Shown here: positions 36,642 through 46,764 of the stretch, piece by piece
How the letters are laid out: each line of letters starts with the position of its first letter
Position numbering within the stretch: position 1 is the stretch's first letter
Assembly (NCBI GenBank): GCA_016508695.1
Contig: VNKQ01000004.1
Span: 1-64,000, forward strand
Reading direction: 5' to 3'
From: Hyphodiscus hymeniophilus
Taxonomy: Eukaryota > Ascomycota > Leotiomycetes > Helotiales > Hyphodiscaceae
DNA length: 64,000 nt
Made by a program: the position numbers and the translations under genes
Notes under the pieces: model-generated
What the model saw: only the letters and a program-made list of their open reading frames with translations
Told to the model about the DNA's origin: nothing
Databases searched by the model: none

Positions 36642-37447
36642 ATGGCCACAAAAGCGGTGCAAGCTGTGGAAGCAGCAACTTCGGCTGTCACTCGCACAAT
36701 TGAGGCTCCACTGTTCAAAAAGCGACTCGGAACCAAGCAGGTCTTCCTGTATGTCTCCTATCCACCATGCCGTGGCATCACCTCCCTCATGCTCTCTATT
36801 CATCTGTAGCATCGCTGACGATTTGATCATGCAGACCGAACTTTGTCATCACGATGATCAGAAACCCTAAGCTTCCTCCGACCTTTGCGTCCTTCATTGT
36901 ACCGCTCAAACTCAACAAGCTCGATCTGAAAGATTACCTATGGAATGCATACGGCGTCCCTGTTGTCGGGGTCAGAAGTTACATCCAGTTGCAGAAGCTG
37001 CGACAAGATAAACCAGGCGCATTAAGAATTAGCCCCAGGAAGTGGTTTCGACCGAGGAGTATAAAGAAGATGACTGTGGAGATGGAACGGCCTTTTGTAT
37101 GGCCTGAAGAGCCGACGGGTGATGCATTGGAGAAGTATGTTTCCATGCCCTGGTTTCGATTTCGTCATCGATACAGAATAGAATGCTAATTGATGTGCAG
37201 GTGGGATAATACGATGTACAAAGCTGCCAACGAAGATAAGAGTGAACAAGAGGAAAGTTATCGGCCCGACAGCCGCGAGAGGCCCAATACCAAAGACCGA
37301 GTTGCAATGAAGGAGCAGGCGAAGCAGTTTTTGGCCGGAGAGGAGAAGTGGAAATCTACACCTAAATTGGAGGAGTGGATTGATGTTGGAGAGCCGGAGG
37401 AGGTTGAGACCGATCTTGATATTGAGCCAACAAATCCAGGGAGGTGA
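36642..37447 (+). CDS. mrp20: Mitochondrial ribosomal protein uL23m
   Basis: Exons 36642-36748, 36835-37134 and 37201-37447, 217 residues; both introns are GT-AG and in frame. The protein belongs to the uL23 family of the mitochondrial large ribosomal subunit (yeast Mrp20), which sits near the peptide exit tunnel. Recognisable blocks are FKKRLGTKQVFLPNFVITMI, the L23 core LKLNKLDLKDYLWNAYGVPV followed by RSYIQ, and the fungal C-terminal extension with EEWIDVGEPEEVETD. The start gives MATKAVQAVEAATSAVTRT, a plausible mitochondrial presequence rich in Ala, Thr and basic residues. It ends 57 bases before the convergent methyltransferase gene, so the 3' ends may overlap in transcripts. Confidence 0.88.
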
Positions 37448-37504
37448 TGAGCATGTGAGATGTGGAATATGGATGTATACTATGTAAGAATAATGCTCAA
37501 CGTA

Positions 37505-38590
37505 TCAGATTACCCAATGCTCTGCATTTTGGAATTTTAGCACCTCGTTTCCCCAGCTCCAGCATCCAGCTGTCAAACTCCGCGCAAATATCTCAAGGCA
37601 ACTAGAGTACTCCACGCCAGCCATTTTTTCCAAGAGGGATTTTAGATTTGGCTTCCTCGAATGCAGATCTGGAACTGCAAGAATTACCCTCTTCTTGGCG
37701 TGCCCTCCTCCCCGGCGTCCCACAAGCAACACCTCGTAAGCTTTCCTCCAGGTCGAGTCCAAGGGGAAAATTGGTTCACCATTACTGGTGACTTTCAACC
37801 ATATCCATTCCTCAGTCAGTTGCACGCCCCACTCCTCAAAGAGGCCCCCTTCTCCGACCACCATTTCGCGGATTGAAGGTTTGTTGGTGATCCAAACTGC
37901 CACATATCCATCATCTGCAAGATGCTCGTAGAGCGGGATTGAAGAGAGCAGAGTCCGGATGTCTGAGTTTCCATAAGAGATGCTATATGAGTTTTTGCGT
38001 CGAGCGGAGCGGTTTGGCCAGGGAGGATCAAGAAGTATTATGTCGAATTTCGGCGCATTTTCCACAAACAAGCTCAATGTTGCTGATATGTCTCCACCGA
38101 TAGACGTTGAATTTGGAGGTATGAATCCTTTTGCTCCATTAGGAAGCACAACGTTCACATACTCTGGCTTTGAGTTGTGAAAGAAGCTGCAGTCCTTTGC
38201 CAGATGCACGTGGTTCGTCTCGTCTCTAACATCGTCCCTGGTCGTCCCGGCCAATCGATTTGCATCATTGTTCTCCGGTAGCATCTCAGCCACAGCGGCG
38301 ATGTCATCCGTACTTCGAGGGAGGTACCATGGCCCCTTGTACTCTACTTTTACCTCGTCGAGGGCAAACTCTAAATGCTTCCGAAGCAATAAATCCTCCA
38401 AGGGCGTTGCCCCGATGGCGGCTTTTGCTTTTGCTGATTTTGGCTCCACTGAGAGATAAGGATGCTCCAGTGGTTTGGAAGAGATCAATCGTTGTGATCG
38501 CGCAGAGCCTTGGGCTAGCTCAATGGAGCGTGGGATGTCGAGGATGGTGATTGTTGCGGACGAGTTCTCGTATAGGATACTTGATGACAT
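37505..38590 (-). CDS. MT-A70 family N6-adenine methyltransferase (METTL4-like)
   Basis: Single exon, 361 residues, starting at ATG 38590. The MT-A70 methyltransferase domain spans about 165-350: DIILLDPPWPN holds the catalytic DPPW motif near residue 187, followed by DIRTLLSSIPLYEHLADDGY, VAVWITNK and EEWIWLKVTSNGEP. The N-terminal part (about 1-160) is the extension typical of the METTL4 subgroup rather than of the mRNA m6A writer Ime4/METTL3. METTL4 relatives methylate the already 2'-O-methylated adenosine of U2 snRNA, and some reports attribute DNA 6mA to them; which applies here cannot be told. All catalytic residues are present. It is convergent with uL23m, 57 bases apart. Confidence 0.88.
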   Translation of the reverse strand: MSSSILYENSSATITILDIPRSIELAQGSARSQRLISSKPLEHPYLSVEPKSAKAKAAIGATPLEDLLLRKHLEFALDEVKVEYKGPWYLPRSTDDIAAVAEMLPENNDANRLAGTTRDDVRDETNHVHLAKDCSFFHNSKPEYVNVVLPNGAKGFIPPNSTSIGGDISATLSLFVENAPKFDIILLDPPWPNRSARRKNSYSISYGNSDIRTLLSSIPLYEHLADDGYVAVWITNKPSIREMVVGEGGLFEEWGVQLTEEWIWLKVTSNGEPIFPLDSTWRKAYEVLLVGRRGGGHAKKRVILAVPDLHSRKPNLKSLLEKMAGVEYSSCLEIFARSLTAGCWSWGNEVLKFQNAEHWVI

Positions 38591-39667
38591 TGATCTGCAT
38601 GATCGTTGAGGACCATTAGACCATTACAGCAAATTGTGAAATAAAAAGACTTGCGTGTGGATGTCTAGGCAATACTCTTTGCAGAGTGTTGGATGGTCAA
38701 GGCGGGATTATGTAATTACCTTAGTTAACATTCATTCCTCCCTTCCAGCCCCGTCTTCGTTCACTCTTTTCTTCTTCTGTTTTTCGAATATATATCTCAA
38801 AAATGTCTCTCTCTTTAACCAGCCAGGAAAGTACATTACAAATCGATGTATCTCAGCTTCAACCCTTTAAGCAGTGTCCGAGATTTCCTAGCGATCACTT
38901 CTTCTCAGAAGTGCAATCTGTTACTATCCGTGCCGTCCATAAACTATCACACATCGAAGGTTGATAATAATGTGTAAATTTTAATATGCGATGGCAAACC
39001 AGAGTCGCCAGCGATAAGACCACCGCTTCGGCGAAAGATGCAGGCGGCCCATTACTTGACGAGAGTAACAAATGTGGAGCCACATGTGCGGGGGGCGGTC
39101 AGAGTCTCACTACCAGGCTACCTTTGTCCATTCTAGTCCCCATCTTCAGCTGAGTATTCAGGTAAGACAAAGCTTTTGATTTTCAATTATTGAACATTGT
39201 TCTAGTTATCACCGCATGTAGTCAGTCACGCTAAGCTATTACGAAAGAGGTTAAATCATTCCCGACTAGCCCTTATTTTATTTACAATTCTTGCAGCTGA
39301 ACAGGCTCTTGATAGGCTGCATGGCTGGCTTGATGTATTATGCGAGTATTAGTAATTCTCAACGACCTTAATTACCAAAAGTCATGAGTTACAGGGGCAG
39401 AGGATACGTAGTCCTGTACAATGCAAGACCACATACTAGGCTTATGCTAGAGCATTCCAAATTGTCTACATCTGAACTACAATCTATAGGATACTGGTGT
39501 TCTGAGCGAATTGCATGTAATTACATAATGGAAGACGACAGAGACCGACTTCAAGTATAAATATGAAGGTCAGTACCTCAACTAAAATCGCACCCATCAA
39601 CACTTCACGTTAAACCAAACAACCAACAATTTTTAGAAATTCTTCTAAATCAATCGTATCATTTATC
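38591..39667. other. Intergenic, no gene seen
   Basis: About 1.1 kb between the divergent methyltransferase and GFA genes. Short open frames only. It presumably includes the promoters of both neighbours. Confidence 0.45.
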
Positions 39668-40270
39668 ATGCCTGGCTCCGGAAGTTGCGCCTGCGGGAAA
39701 ATCACCTATGCCTATTCCGGTATGTAGCAGACGAGGAGGGATTCTTTTCGGTCAAACTTCTTGTTCAATTGTATATCCTCATTAAAAGAAGCTAATTCCT
39801 TTCTGTTCTGCTTGATTATAGGCGAACCTGCCGTGACAGCCCTCTGCCACTGCTCTGACTGCCAAAAATGGAGCGGCGGCGCTTTCTCGTCCAACGTAGC
39901 GGTACCCACGACGGCCTTGTCAGTCCAGGGCACTCCAAAGACATGGTCTCGCTCGGCTATTGTCTCAGGGAAGCCTAACCTACATTCCTTCTGCGGTGGT
40001 AAGTTAGCTTCATGCACACATACATCCACGAATGGTTCCTTTCAGTCCCTCCCTTGAATTTCTTTGGCCAATACTAATGATGGATGTATTTTATCAGATT
40101 GTGGTACCCACTTATTCGCCCAGCCAGAGGGCATGGCCGGTACAACTTTCATTAAGGCCGGTAGCCTTGATGAGCCTGATATTCCAATTGCCGCTGAGCT
40201 CTTTTTCAAGAATCGTCGCAGCTATGTTTCGGAAGTGGCCGGGGCAGGGCAGGTTGAGCAGATGCCATAG
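39668..40270 (+). CDS. GFA/CENP-V family zinc protein
   Basis: Exons 39668-39719, 39822-39998 and 40098-40270, 133 residues, introns GT-AG, both in phase 1. The protein has the Cys pattern of the glutathione-dependent formaldehyde-activating (GFA) fold: GSCACGKITY, then CHCSDCQKWSG, then SFCGDCGTHLF, which together provide the two zinc sites. The prototype Gfa catalyses or assists condensation of formaldehyde with glutathione; most fungal members have no known substrate. Its size, 133, is the usual one for the single-domain family. The start gives MPGSGSCACGK, with the first Cys motif near the N-terminus as expected. The neighbour downstream is a glutathione S-transferase. Confidence 0.87.
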
Positions 40271-41184
40271 ACGTTTACCTGGGATTCAGTACAAGGAAAC
40301 GAAAGGTGTTCTAAATGAACTCACAATCCTGCGACTGTGCATTTTCCGGAAATGTAACTTTAAAAACTCTTGTATGCTACAGAAATATAGCAAGTTTCAA
40401 GAGCTATTTGAATGACATGTGTGACCTGCGCTACTAAAAAGCTCTACATCGTATAGGATACTTCCTCGATTGCTTTTTCAGTCTACTGATGTACAGCATT
40501 CATTTTGAAAAAACATGATCTCTGCTTAACATTAAAACACCAAGAAAGACGACATTATAGTGCGGATAAAAGAAAACAGCTCGGGAGATATACAGATTAC
40601 TGGTAGTATGTAATAATCATGTATACAGGAGGGGATATAGTCAGAAATTCAATAGCACCGCATCTAGTAGTGAATTCCTTTCAACAGCTAATGTTTCTTG
40701 TCCTCTCACCTTAATATGGTAGCGTATTCTGTTCCGGATTCTTGTTTCTTCTAATCTTGTATACACGGAAAAGCGTTCTAATCTCCAGCCAATTCGAAGT
40801 CTCCAGTGTTGTCTGCAGCAAAGTAGGGGCTAGAACCACTTCGTACATCAAGCTATGTACTAGTATGAAAAGGCGGAAGGGTGAGATTGGAGCACTAAGC
40901 ATGCACGAATTTGCAATTACAGTTTTAGCGTTCTATGTCGAACTAATGACTAAGTGCCTTCTTCTAAGATCTACTATACTCTGAAGTGTATTCTTCGAAC
41001 TCGCTGCCCTTACACATCAGATTGTATATTATCAGCCATTCGACCAACTTGAATTCTACATCGTCTGTTCGCTTCGTGGATTGTATTCTCTTCGACTGCA
41101 TTACCTTTATTAGCCAATAGTAATTTATCAAACATATAATCCATAATTATACGACTCACCCTAGAACCCTGACATCCCCCAAGA
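40271..41184. other. Intergenic, no gene seen
   Basis: About 900 bases between two plus-strand genes. Slightly AT-rich. Short antisense and sense open frames at 40.7-41.0 kb have no recognisable content. Confidence 0.45.
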
Positions 41185-42240
41185 ATGACGACTACCGGAC
41201 CAGTATACCACTTAGTAGCAACTGCTAATGCTGCTCAAACTGTTGCCGCTCATAGGAAGCCTAGTGAGATTGTTCTGTGGGCAGGTTGGGTACGGTCCTT
41301 GTCTTTGTTTCATAAATAGCGCAAAGGTTAATATAGTTTTGAATAGTTCTGCCCATTTACGCAGGCAAGTCAAAAAGAATCACCCGATATTCGGGAATGA
41401 GGACTAACAGCATTGTAGAGAGTGTGGATAGCATTGGAAGAGAAGGGGATTGCCTACCAGTACTATGAGGTATCTCGCACATTATCTCCTCTGTGAACTT
41501 TACCAAGCCTTACGATAAACTAGGTTAACCCCTATCATAAAGATCCATTATTCCTTGGTAATGCTCCTCTTTCTTGTGCCGAGTCATGGCTAATATAATC
41601 TATGTGATAATAGCTATAAGCCCAAAGGGGCTGGTTCCTGCTCTTGGATTCGGCGACCGATCGCTTAGTGACTCCAACATAATCAGCGAATATTTAGAAG
41701 ACGCATTTCCGAGCACACTACCTTGTCTTCTTCCTACAGATCCCTATAACAAAGCGGTCGCTCGAACCTGGACTGATTTTATCAACAAATCAGTTGTCCC
41801 TGCATTCTTTCGGCTTTTACAAGCACAACCAGGAGAGCCAGAGCGGCTAACACAGGCCTTATCGGAATTTAATGATGCCCTTGGTACTCTTTCTCAAAAC
41901 CGCAGAGGTACTTATTTTTTCGGTGATTCTATTAGCCTTGTCGATATTTTCATTGCACCGTGGGCTGTTCGAGACTTCATACTCCGAGACTACCGCGGCT
42001 TCCGGCGGCAAAATGTTCGAGGTGGGTGGAAAGAGTGGGCGGAGTTGCTCGAGTTGCACCCCAGCGTTGTGAAGACTACCAGCGTGAGTTGAAGTTGTTC
42101 TGGTTAGCTGTCTGATATTCCCTTTTAACGAGATCTTCTAGGAACGTCAATATTATGTTGAATTTAACAAGACATTCTTGCAGAATGAATCACATAGCGC
42201 CGCAGGGAATGCAGCAAGGACTGGCCAAGCCATCCCGTAG
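41185..42240 (+). CDS. Glutathione S-transferase (omega/lambda-like) with micro-exon
   Basis: Exons 41185-41289, 41347-41364, 41419-41469, 41523-41556, 41614-42083 and 42142-42240, 258 residues, every junction in frame. Exon 2 has only 18 bases and encodes FCPFTQ, the active-site segment with the catalytic Cys, between LWAGW and RVWIALEEKG. It is followed by a GC-AG intron (GCAAGT...TTGTAG). The rest is a normal GST: NPYHKDPLF, PKGLVPALG with the cis-Pro, DRSLSDSNIISEYLEDAFP of the glutathione site, then the all-helical domain with GDSISLVDIFIAPW. The Cys-containing CPF motif points to the omega class, whose members act as thiol transferases or dehydroascorbate reductases rather than classical conjugating enzymes. 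Without the micro-exon the frame would still be open but the active site lost. Confidence 0.85.
41365..41418 (+). other. GC-AG intron after the GST micro-exon
   Basis: The donor CAG|GCAAGT has GC instead of GT but otherwise matches the strong consensus for GC introns. The acceptor is TTGTAG. Removing these 54 bases fuses FCPFTQ to RVWIALEEKG in phase 0. Confidence 0.78.
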
Positions 42241-42920
42241 GAAAAGTTCAGGTTGGTGGCATTGGACCAGGAAGACAGTGGATGACTCTAACAGACTGAC
42301 ATCTTATCTCATGGATATTCTTACGCACAATCTTGTTTTCACTATAGGGAAAGGCTCTTATCTTGAATGGAGCAGGCAAGGGGTCTCAATAGTTGAAACA
42401 ATATAGGGGAATGAAATTCTATTGCAAACAAGCCGAAACAGCTGTGGAAACGTCAACAACGCGTTTCTTAAATCCATGCATGTCCTGAAATTTTGAACTT
42501 GGGGAACTTTCAAAAGCATTACTGAGTGTGTTAGCGTTTACTTCCTATCGAAGAACCCAGGTTCTCCAGGAGATCAATGGTTGCTCGGCACTTCGGAACT
42601 CGTGACTCCACGGTCTGAGTCACGTTACTCTTGTGCAACAGTCACCTAGCTATATCACGTGCCTCGCTTAGCTTTCCAGTCTGATGATAAGTTTCTCGGT
42701 TACGTTAGGTAAAGTAGCACTCCTAACCTTTTTCTCCTTTTGTTATCTATGATCATCAATACTTTGCTTTTTGAAACGAACATAGATCTACAACGCCCGA
42801 TATCCTCTGCGATAACAGCTACCGTATTATCGCGGCGTGGTCACCCCAGCAGTTTATGTGTGTCGGTTGGTGATCGCTGCGAAAAACCGGACCTGAGGCA
42901 AGATATCACAATAACACACT
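42241..42920. other. Upstream region of the bZIP gene
   Basis: About 680 bases between the GST stop and the bZIP start. No gene. A short motif GTGACTCCACGGTCTGAGTCA near 42601-42623 contains TGACTCC and TGAGTCA, AP-1/Yap-like sites, which would suit autoregulation by the following bZIP, but this is inference. Confidence 0.4.
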
Positions 42921-43949
42921 ATGGCCGATTCCGACTCTTCAAGGACTTATAGGGCCACGGCTAGCGAATGGCCCAGTAATATAGGCCCAGGATCTCTCGG
43001 AAATCTGACGGCGACAAGAATAAGAGCAGATGGACAACCTATGAAGAAACGTGGCCCAAAGCCACGGAACCAGCCTACCTTGACTAGACAACAAGAACTT
43101 GCCCGAAAAGCGCAAAGAAACCACCGTGAGCGAAAGGAATTCTATGTCAAGGCGCTTGAGCAGGAAGTACTACAGTTGAAAGACGACGTGGTCATTCTTT
43201 CAAGCAGGAACGACAGTCTGGAAGAGGAAAATGGACAATTGAAGCGCTTACTCAGACAATTCAGTACCGCTTCTTCAGACACTTGGGAGGCCAGTGAGAT
43301 TTCTGGGGACTTAACTATTCCATATAGCTTCAATCCAGACGTGCCTTATGGTCATGGTACTCGTGTAGATGGATCATCGAGACAAGTTGACCCAGCAGAC
43401 AAAACTACATCACCATCGCCACCGCCTACTCAAGCAAGCATTAGACATCAGTTACACCGGCAAAATAATTCCGAGATTGATTATGACCAGGCTGGAATTG
43501 ATTTTGTTTTGGAACTCGAAAGACCGTGTTTGATGAAACATATGAGAGTCGAGCCAGAAAACGAGCTTTACGGCCACGCGTTGATGGTCTCATGCTCTCC
43601 AGGACAATACCTCGAGCCAAATACCGCAACCGAAATTGGTCAAGATAGTGCCGGCTTCCCGAGCCAGCAAACTTGTTATTTGAACAAACGAAGGCTTGCC
43701 AACCTGCTCGAGCGCAGTCGGTCGCTAGATCTTGGAGGCGAGGTTACTCCTGTAATGGCGTGGGATATGATTTTGAACCACCCTCGACATTTGGAACTAC
43801 ATTTGGAAGACTTTAAGGAGATGTGTAGAATTCTGAAGGGAAAGGTCAAATGTTATGGATTCGGCGCTGTGTTTGAGGAGTTCGAAGTTCGGGATGTCAT
43901 CGAGAATATCATGTCCACCAAGTATGAGGTAGGAATTGAGACTACTTAG
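42921..43949 (+). CDS. Yap-like bZIP transcription factor
   Basis: Single exon, 342 residues. An N-terminal PMKKRGPKPRNQPTLTRQQE leads into a basic region RKAQRNHRERKE (about residues 60-75), which corresponds to the fungal Yap/AP-1 type rather than the Gcn4 type, and then into a leucine zipper, FYVKALEQEVLQLKDDVVIL, with further heptads to about residue 115. A variable middle and a C-terminal block (HLEDFKEMCRILKGKVKCYG) follow; the latter is found in fungal bZIP proteins of unknown role. It would act in the nucleus as a dimer. Whether it senses oxidative stress is unknown: the Cys residues are few and not in the Yap1 redox pattern. It lies directly downstream of GFA and GST genes in the same orientation. 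Confidence 0.85.
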   Translation: MADSDSSRTYRATASEWPSNIGPGSLGNLTATRIRADGQPMKKRGPKPRNQPTLTRQQELARKAQRNHRERKEFYVKALEQEVLQLKDDVVILSSRNDSLEEENGQLKRLLRQFSTASSDTWEASEISGDLTIPYSFNPDVPYGHGTRVDGSSRQVDPADKTTSPSPPPTQASIRHQLHRQNNSEIDYDQAGIDFVLELERPCLMKHMRVEPENELYGHALMVSCSPGQYLEPNTATEIGQDSAGFPSQQTCYLNKRRLANLLERSRSLDLGGEVTPVMAWDMILNHPRHLELHLEDFKEMCRILKGKVKCYGFGAVFEEFEVRDVIENIMSTKYEVGIETT

Positions 43950-44634
43950 AATATCGTCTTTAGAGCCTTTGATCTTATAGCTAAAAAGATTAAAACTATA
44001 TTAAGGCTATTAATATAAAGTCTCTCACCGTAATGACCCTAATATAACTAGCAAGTCTTACAATTTCAAATCAACTTCGCGGTTCGGTAATAGAAAGAAT
44101 ACAATTCAACTAGATATTCTAAAGGCAGCTTCCTACAACATCTCTTAATTCCTCCGGCTTCCCTTTTCATTCGCGGTGCGTTACTATCACAGCGCCCTCT
44201 GTTCCTCTCTCGTACGACTATTTCTCAACTAACTCTCTGGCAATAACGCCCCCCACATCGACTCTACTACCAGATCTCCGATTACTGGCAAGAACAGTAC
44301 TGATCAGAAGTCCCTAATAAGCCATTAGTTGATCGATATTTAATCAGTAAGTAAGTTGATAATTTGTATTTCGCTGATTACTGACGTACTGACTTACCGA
44401 ATTCTCTGGATTCGACCATGCAACAGCAGCTACCACAACGAGCTCAGTCTGTATGACTGTACCAATCGCCCAATAGTCTGCCACATGTCCACCAACACAT
44501 CCTGTATTTACAAAAATGTACTTTTCGTCTGATCTATTCAGCGATTTGGATACTTCTCCTTTCTCGATCCTCATTAAGAAGCCACTTAAAACCTGGTCAC
44601 GCCTTACTTCTAATTAACGAATCTAAGCACGCAA
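43950..44634. other. Intergenic, no gene seen
   Basis: AT-rich at 43,960-44,110, otherwise ordinary. No supported gene or repeat between the bZIP gene and the regulator relic. Confidence 0.45.
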
Positions 44635-45090
44635 TTGCTACATGAGCTAACATTTAAACATGATCTAGACCTTCTATATAGTCTACTACCAATGATCAGT
44701 TTTACTGAGTCACATACTAGAACAGAATTAAAAACTGCTATCTTCTTTGTGTTTGAGGTTTTGGCCGTAGCTCTATGTGTAATGCAAAAAGAAGAGTCTT
44801 CAAAGATCTCATCTTCATTAGCCGATCGGCCCCATAAAACTGCGCTCAGGGCCCTACGCGAAGCGAGCTTGCTAATAGCTGGCGTAGAGGGCGTGCAAGC
44901 GCTCCTCTTAGTTGGGCAGTATTCCTACCATCATCCATTTATCCGGGTAGTTTGGAGACAATCGGTGCAGGCCTGCGCGTTGCGGTGGAACTAGATCTTC
45001 ATCATGTTCCATCATAGAAAGAACTAGACTTTCTTGCGGTGCATACTCAACCATCGCTAATTTATGCTCCTTTTAAATAGTATGCACAAG
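44635..45090 (+). pseudogene. Relic of a Zn2Cys6 regulator (fungal_trans domain)
   Basis: The open frame 44635-44994 encodes HELTFKHDLDLLYSLLPMIS, FVFEVLAVALCVMQKE and REASLLIAGVEGVQALLLVG, matching the middle homology (fungal_trans) domain of Gal4-type regulators. The homologous reading then moves one frame at about 44940-44950 to PGSLETIGAGLRVAVELDLH, and continues past an in-frame TAG with KELDFLAVHTQP until about 45060. No Zn2Cys6 DNA-binding domain is visible upstream and the C-terminal part is gone. It is a truncated, frameshifted relic. Confidence 0.72.
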
Positions 45091-46020
45091 CATATATGAC
45101 TATGGATATGTCAGCCCTCGGCTAGTGCATATGTAAAGAATGCTCGTTTAATTCTCTCGATCGTCATTCTATTTCATAATCTTCAATTGTGACGTAGGAC
45201 CATAGATGGTAGGCGAATTAGCTAGCATAGCAAAGTAAGCTGCGCGAAGTTAAAATCTACCTCTGCACATACTATTCAAGGAGGGTTGAACTTTGAGAGG
45301 TTTCATAAGACTGACATTGGTTTTGGACCTTGAAATGTTCGTTGAAGAAATGACGACTGGCTTCGAGGTTTCAGGTAGAAAAAATGGCATAGAAGTAATG
45401 GAAAATATGAAATAGAAGGACGAACTCAACCCGCCCTAGTACATGGTGTAAGGGAGGCGAGATTCGAAGTCCTGCCGAGACTTTTATTAGAGCATATCAA
45501 CACAATAACACACCATCAAAAACTCACTTCCCCAGCTACGAAAATCTTCATAAGCTATCATGGCAAATCGTTCAATCCGGACAAGAAATTGCGCCTGCTA
45601 CGTCGTTCCTAGGTTCCCAAGAGACTACCAAGTGTTTTTGTGAAGGGCCACATTGAGACTACGGTCAGAGTACCCAAAGTCTAAGCAACAACCTCAACCA
45701 GCAAAGGGAAGAGGAAGGTATACAACCAGCAATCAGTAATAGCTCAAACTAACATGTTTTCTACAGAATTGAGGGCCTTACATTCTTTATCGAAGAAGAT
45801 TGAAGACATGGAGGAAGGGGCTCTGCTACGTTTGGCCGCGTAAGCCATGTGGGCCATGTGGACACTGCGCCTCATCGACGTGCTACAGTTCACGCACGAA
45901 CACTTTATATCTTGATAATTAAAAAAAAGAATTTCTTATATACTGGCCTTGTAATGTAATAGTGTATATTCAAACAATACTTTTGTTGCTTTAAATAATC
46001 TACGTTCACAAATAAACGCT
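45091..46020. other. Intergenic, no gene seen
   Basis: About 900 bases between the regulator relic and the secreted hypothetical gene. A 27-codon open frame at about 45560 is the longest worth noting, but has no support. Confidence 0.45.
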
Positions 46021-46764
46021 TTACGCATCTCCATTCCATTCGTTCGCCAGGATGCCCGTTGACTCGCATCCGCTCGGTGCAGACCCGTCTGCGTTTGGGA
46101 TCCCCAGAAATAATGAGAGATTATCGTTCTCGTATGCGTTTGGACACGCGTACCACTGAGAGTCCGTGGGCTTATTAGGTCCGGTATACGTGACCTCGGC
46201 TGAGTTTTGCAAATGTTAACACGGGCAAGTAGGGAACATTTACAGCTCCATTTTGGAAAGAGCAACTCTGGGTACCGGAGGCAAGAGCACACGTACCGAA
46301 CTGCCCATTGTATTGCCAATGAGGGTCACTGTAGTTCAAGGCGAGAGTTACTGGCGCCACGTCTCCTGGGCCGCTGAGCGTCGGCAGCTTAGGACCCCAG
46401 TTCCCTGGGGAGGGAAGATACAGTGGAAAGACTATTGAGCCCGAGCTAGGTGGGATAGCATCTCCGTCAAAGTAGCCTACCGAGATTTTAAGTAATCTTG
46501 TTTGAGCGCAAGAGTCGCAATTGATTTTGAAAGGATAAACCTTCCGACTAACATACCCTCAGCAGCATTTGCCGCATCGTTTTCCGAGAACACCGGATCG
46601 GTTCCATCGTTGCCTACGATCAAAGGATAGACAGTACCAAACGAGACGATGGACAAGTCTAAAGCCGCAGGGTTGCGGCGTTGCAGGTTGGATCCATCCC
46701 GGCTGGGGGAGGGAAGAGCAATGGCGATTGCAGCGCCAAATATGATGATCAATGATTGACGCAT
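46021..46764 (-). CDS. Secreted hypothetical protein
   Basis: Exons 46557-46764, 46244-46476 and 46021-46194, 204 residues. The first intron is a clean GTATGT...GGTAG; the second (GTAAAT...GCCGAG) uses a less common GAG acceptor but is the only one that keeps the frame. A signal peptide (MRQSLIIIFGAAIAIALPSP) is followed by a short basic propeptide-like QRRNPAALD. The mature part is all-beta in character, with LSIVSFGTVYPLIVGNDGTD, PSPGNWGPKLPTLSG and SQWYACPNAYEND, and four Cys that could form two disulphides. I recognise it only as a type common among fungal secreted proteins of unknown function; no catalytic motif. Confidence 0.68.
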
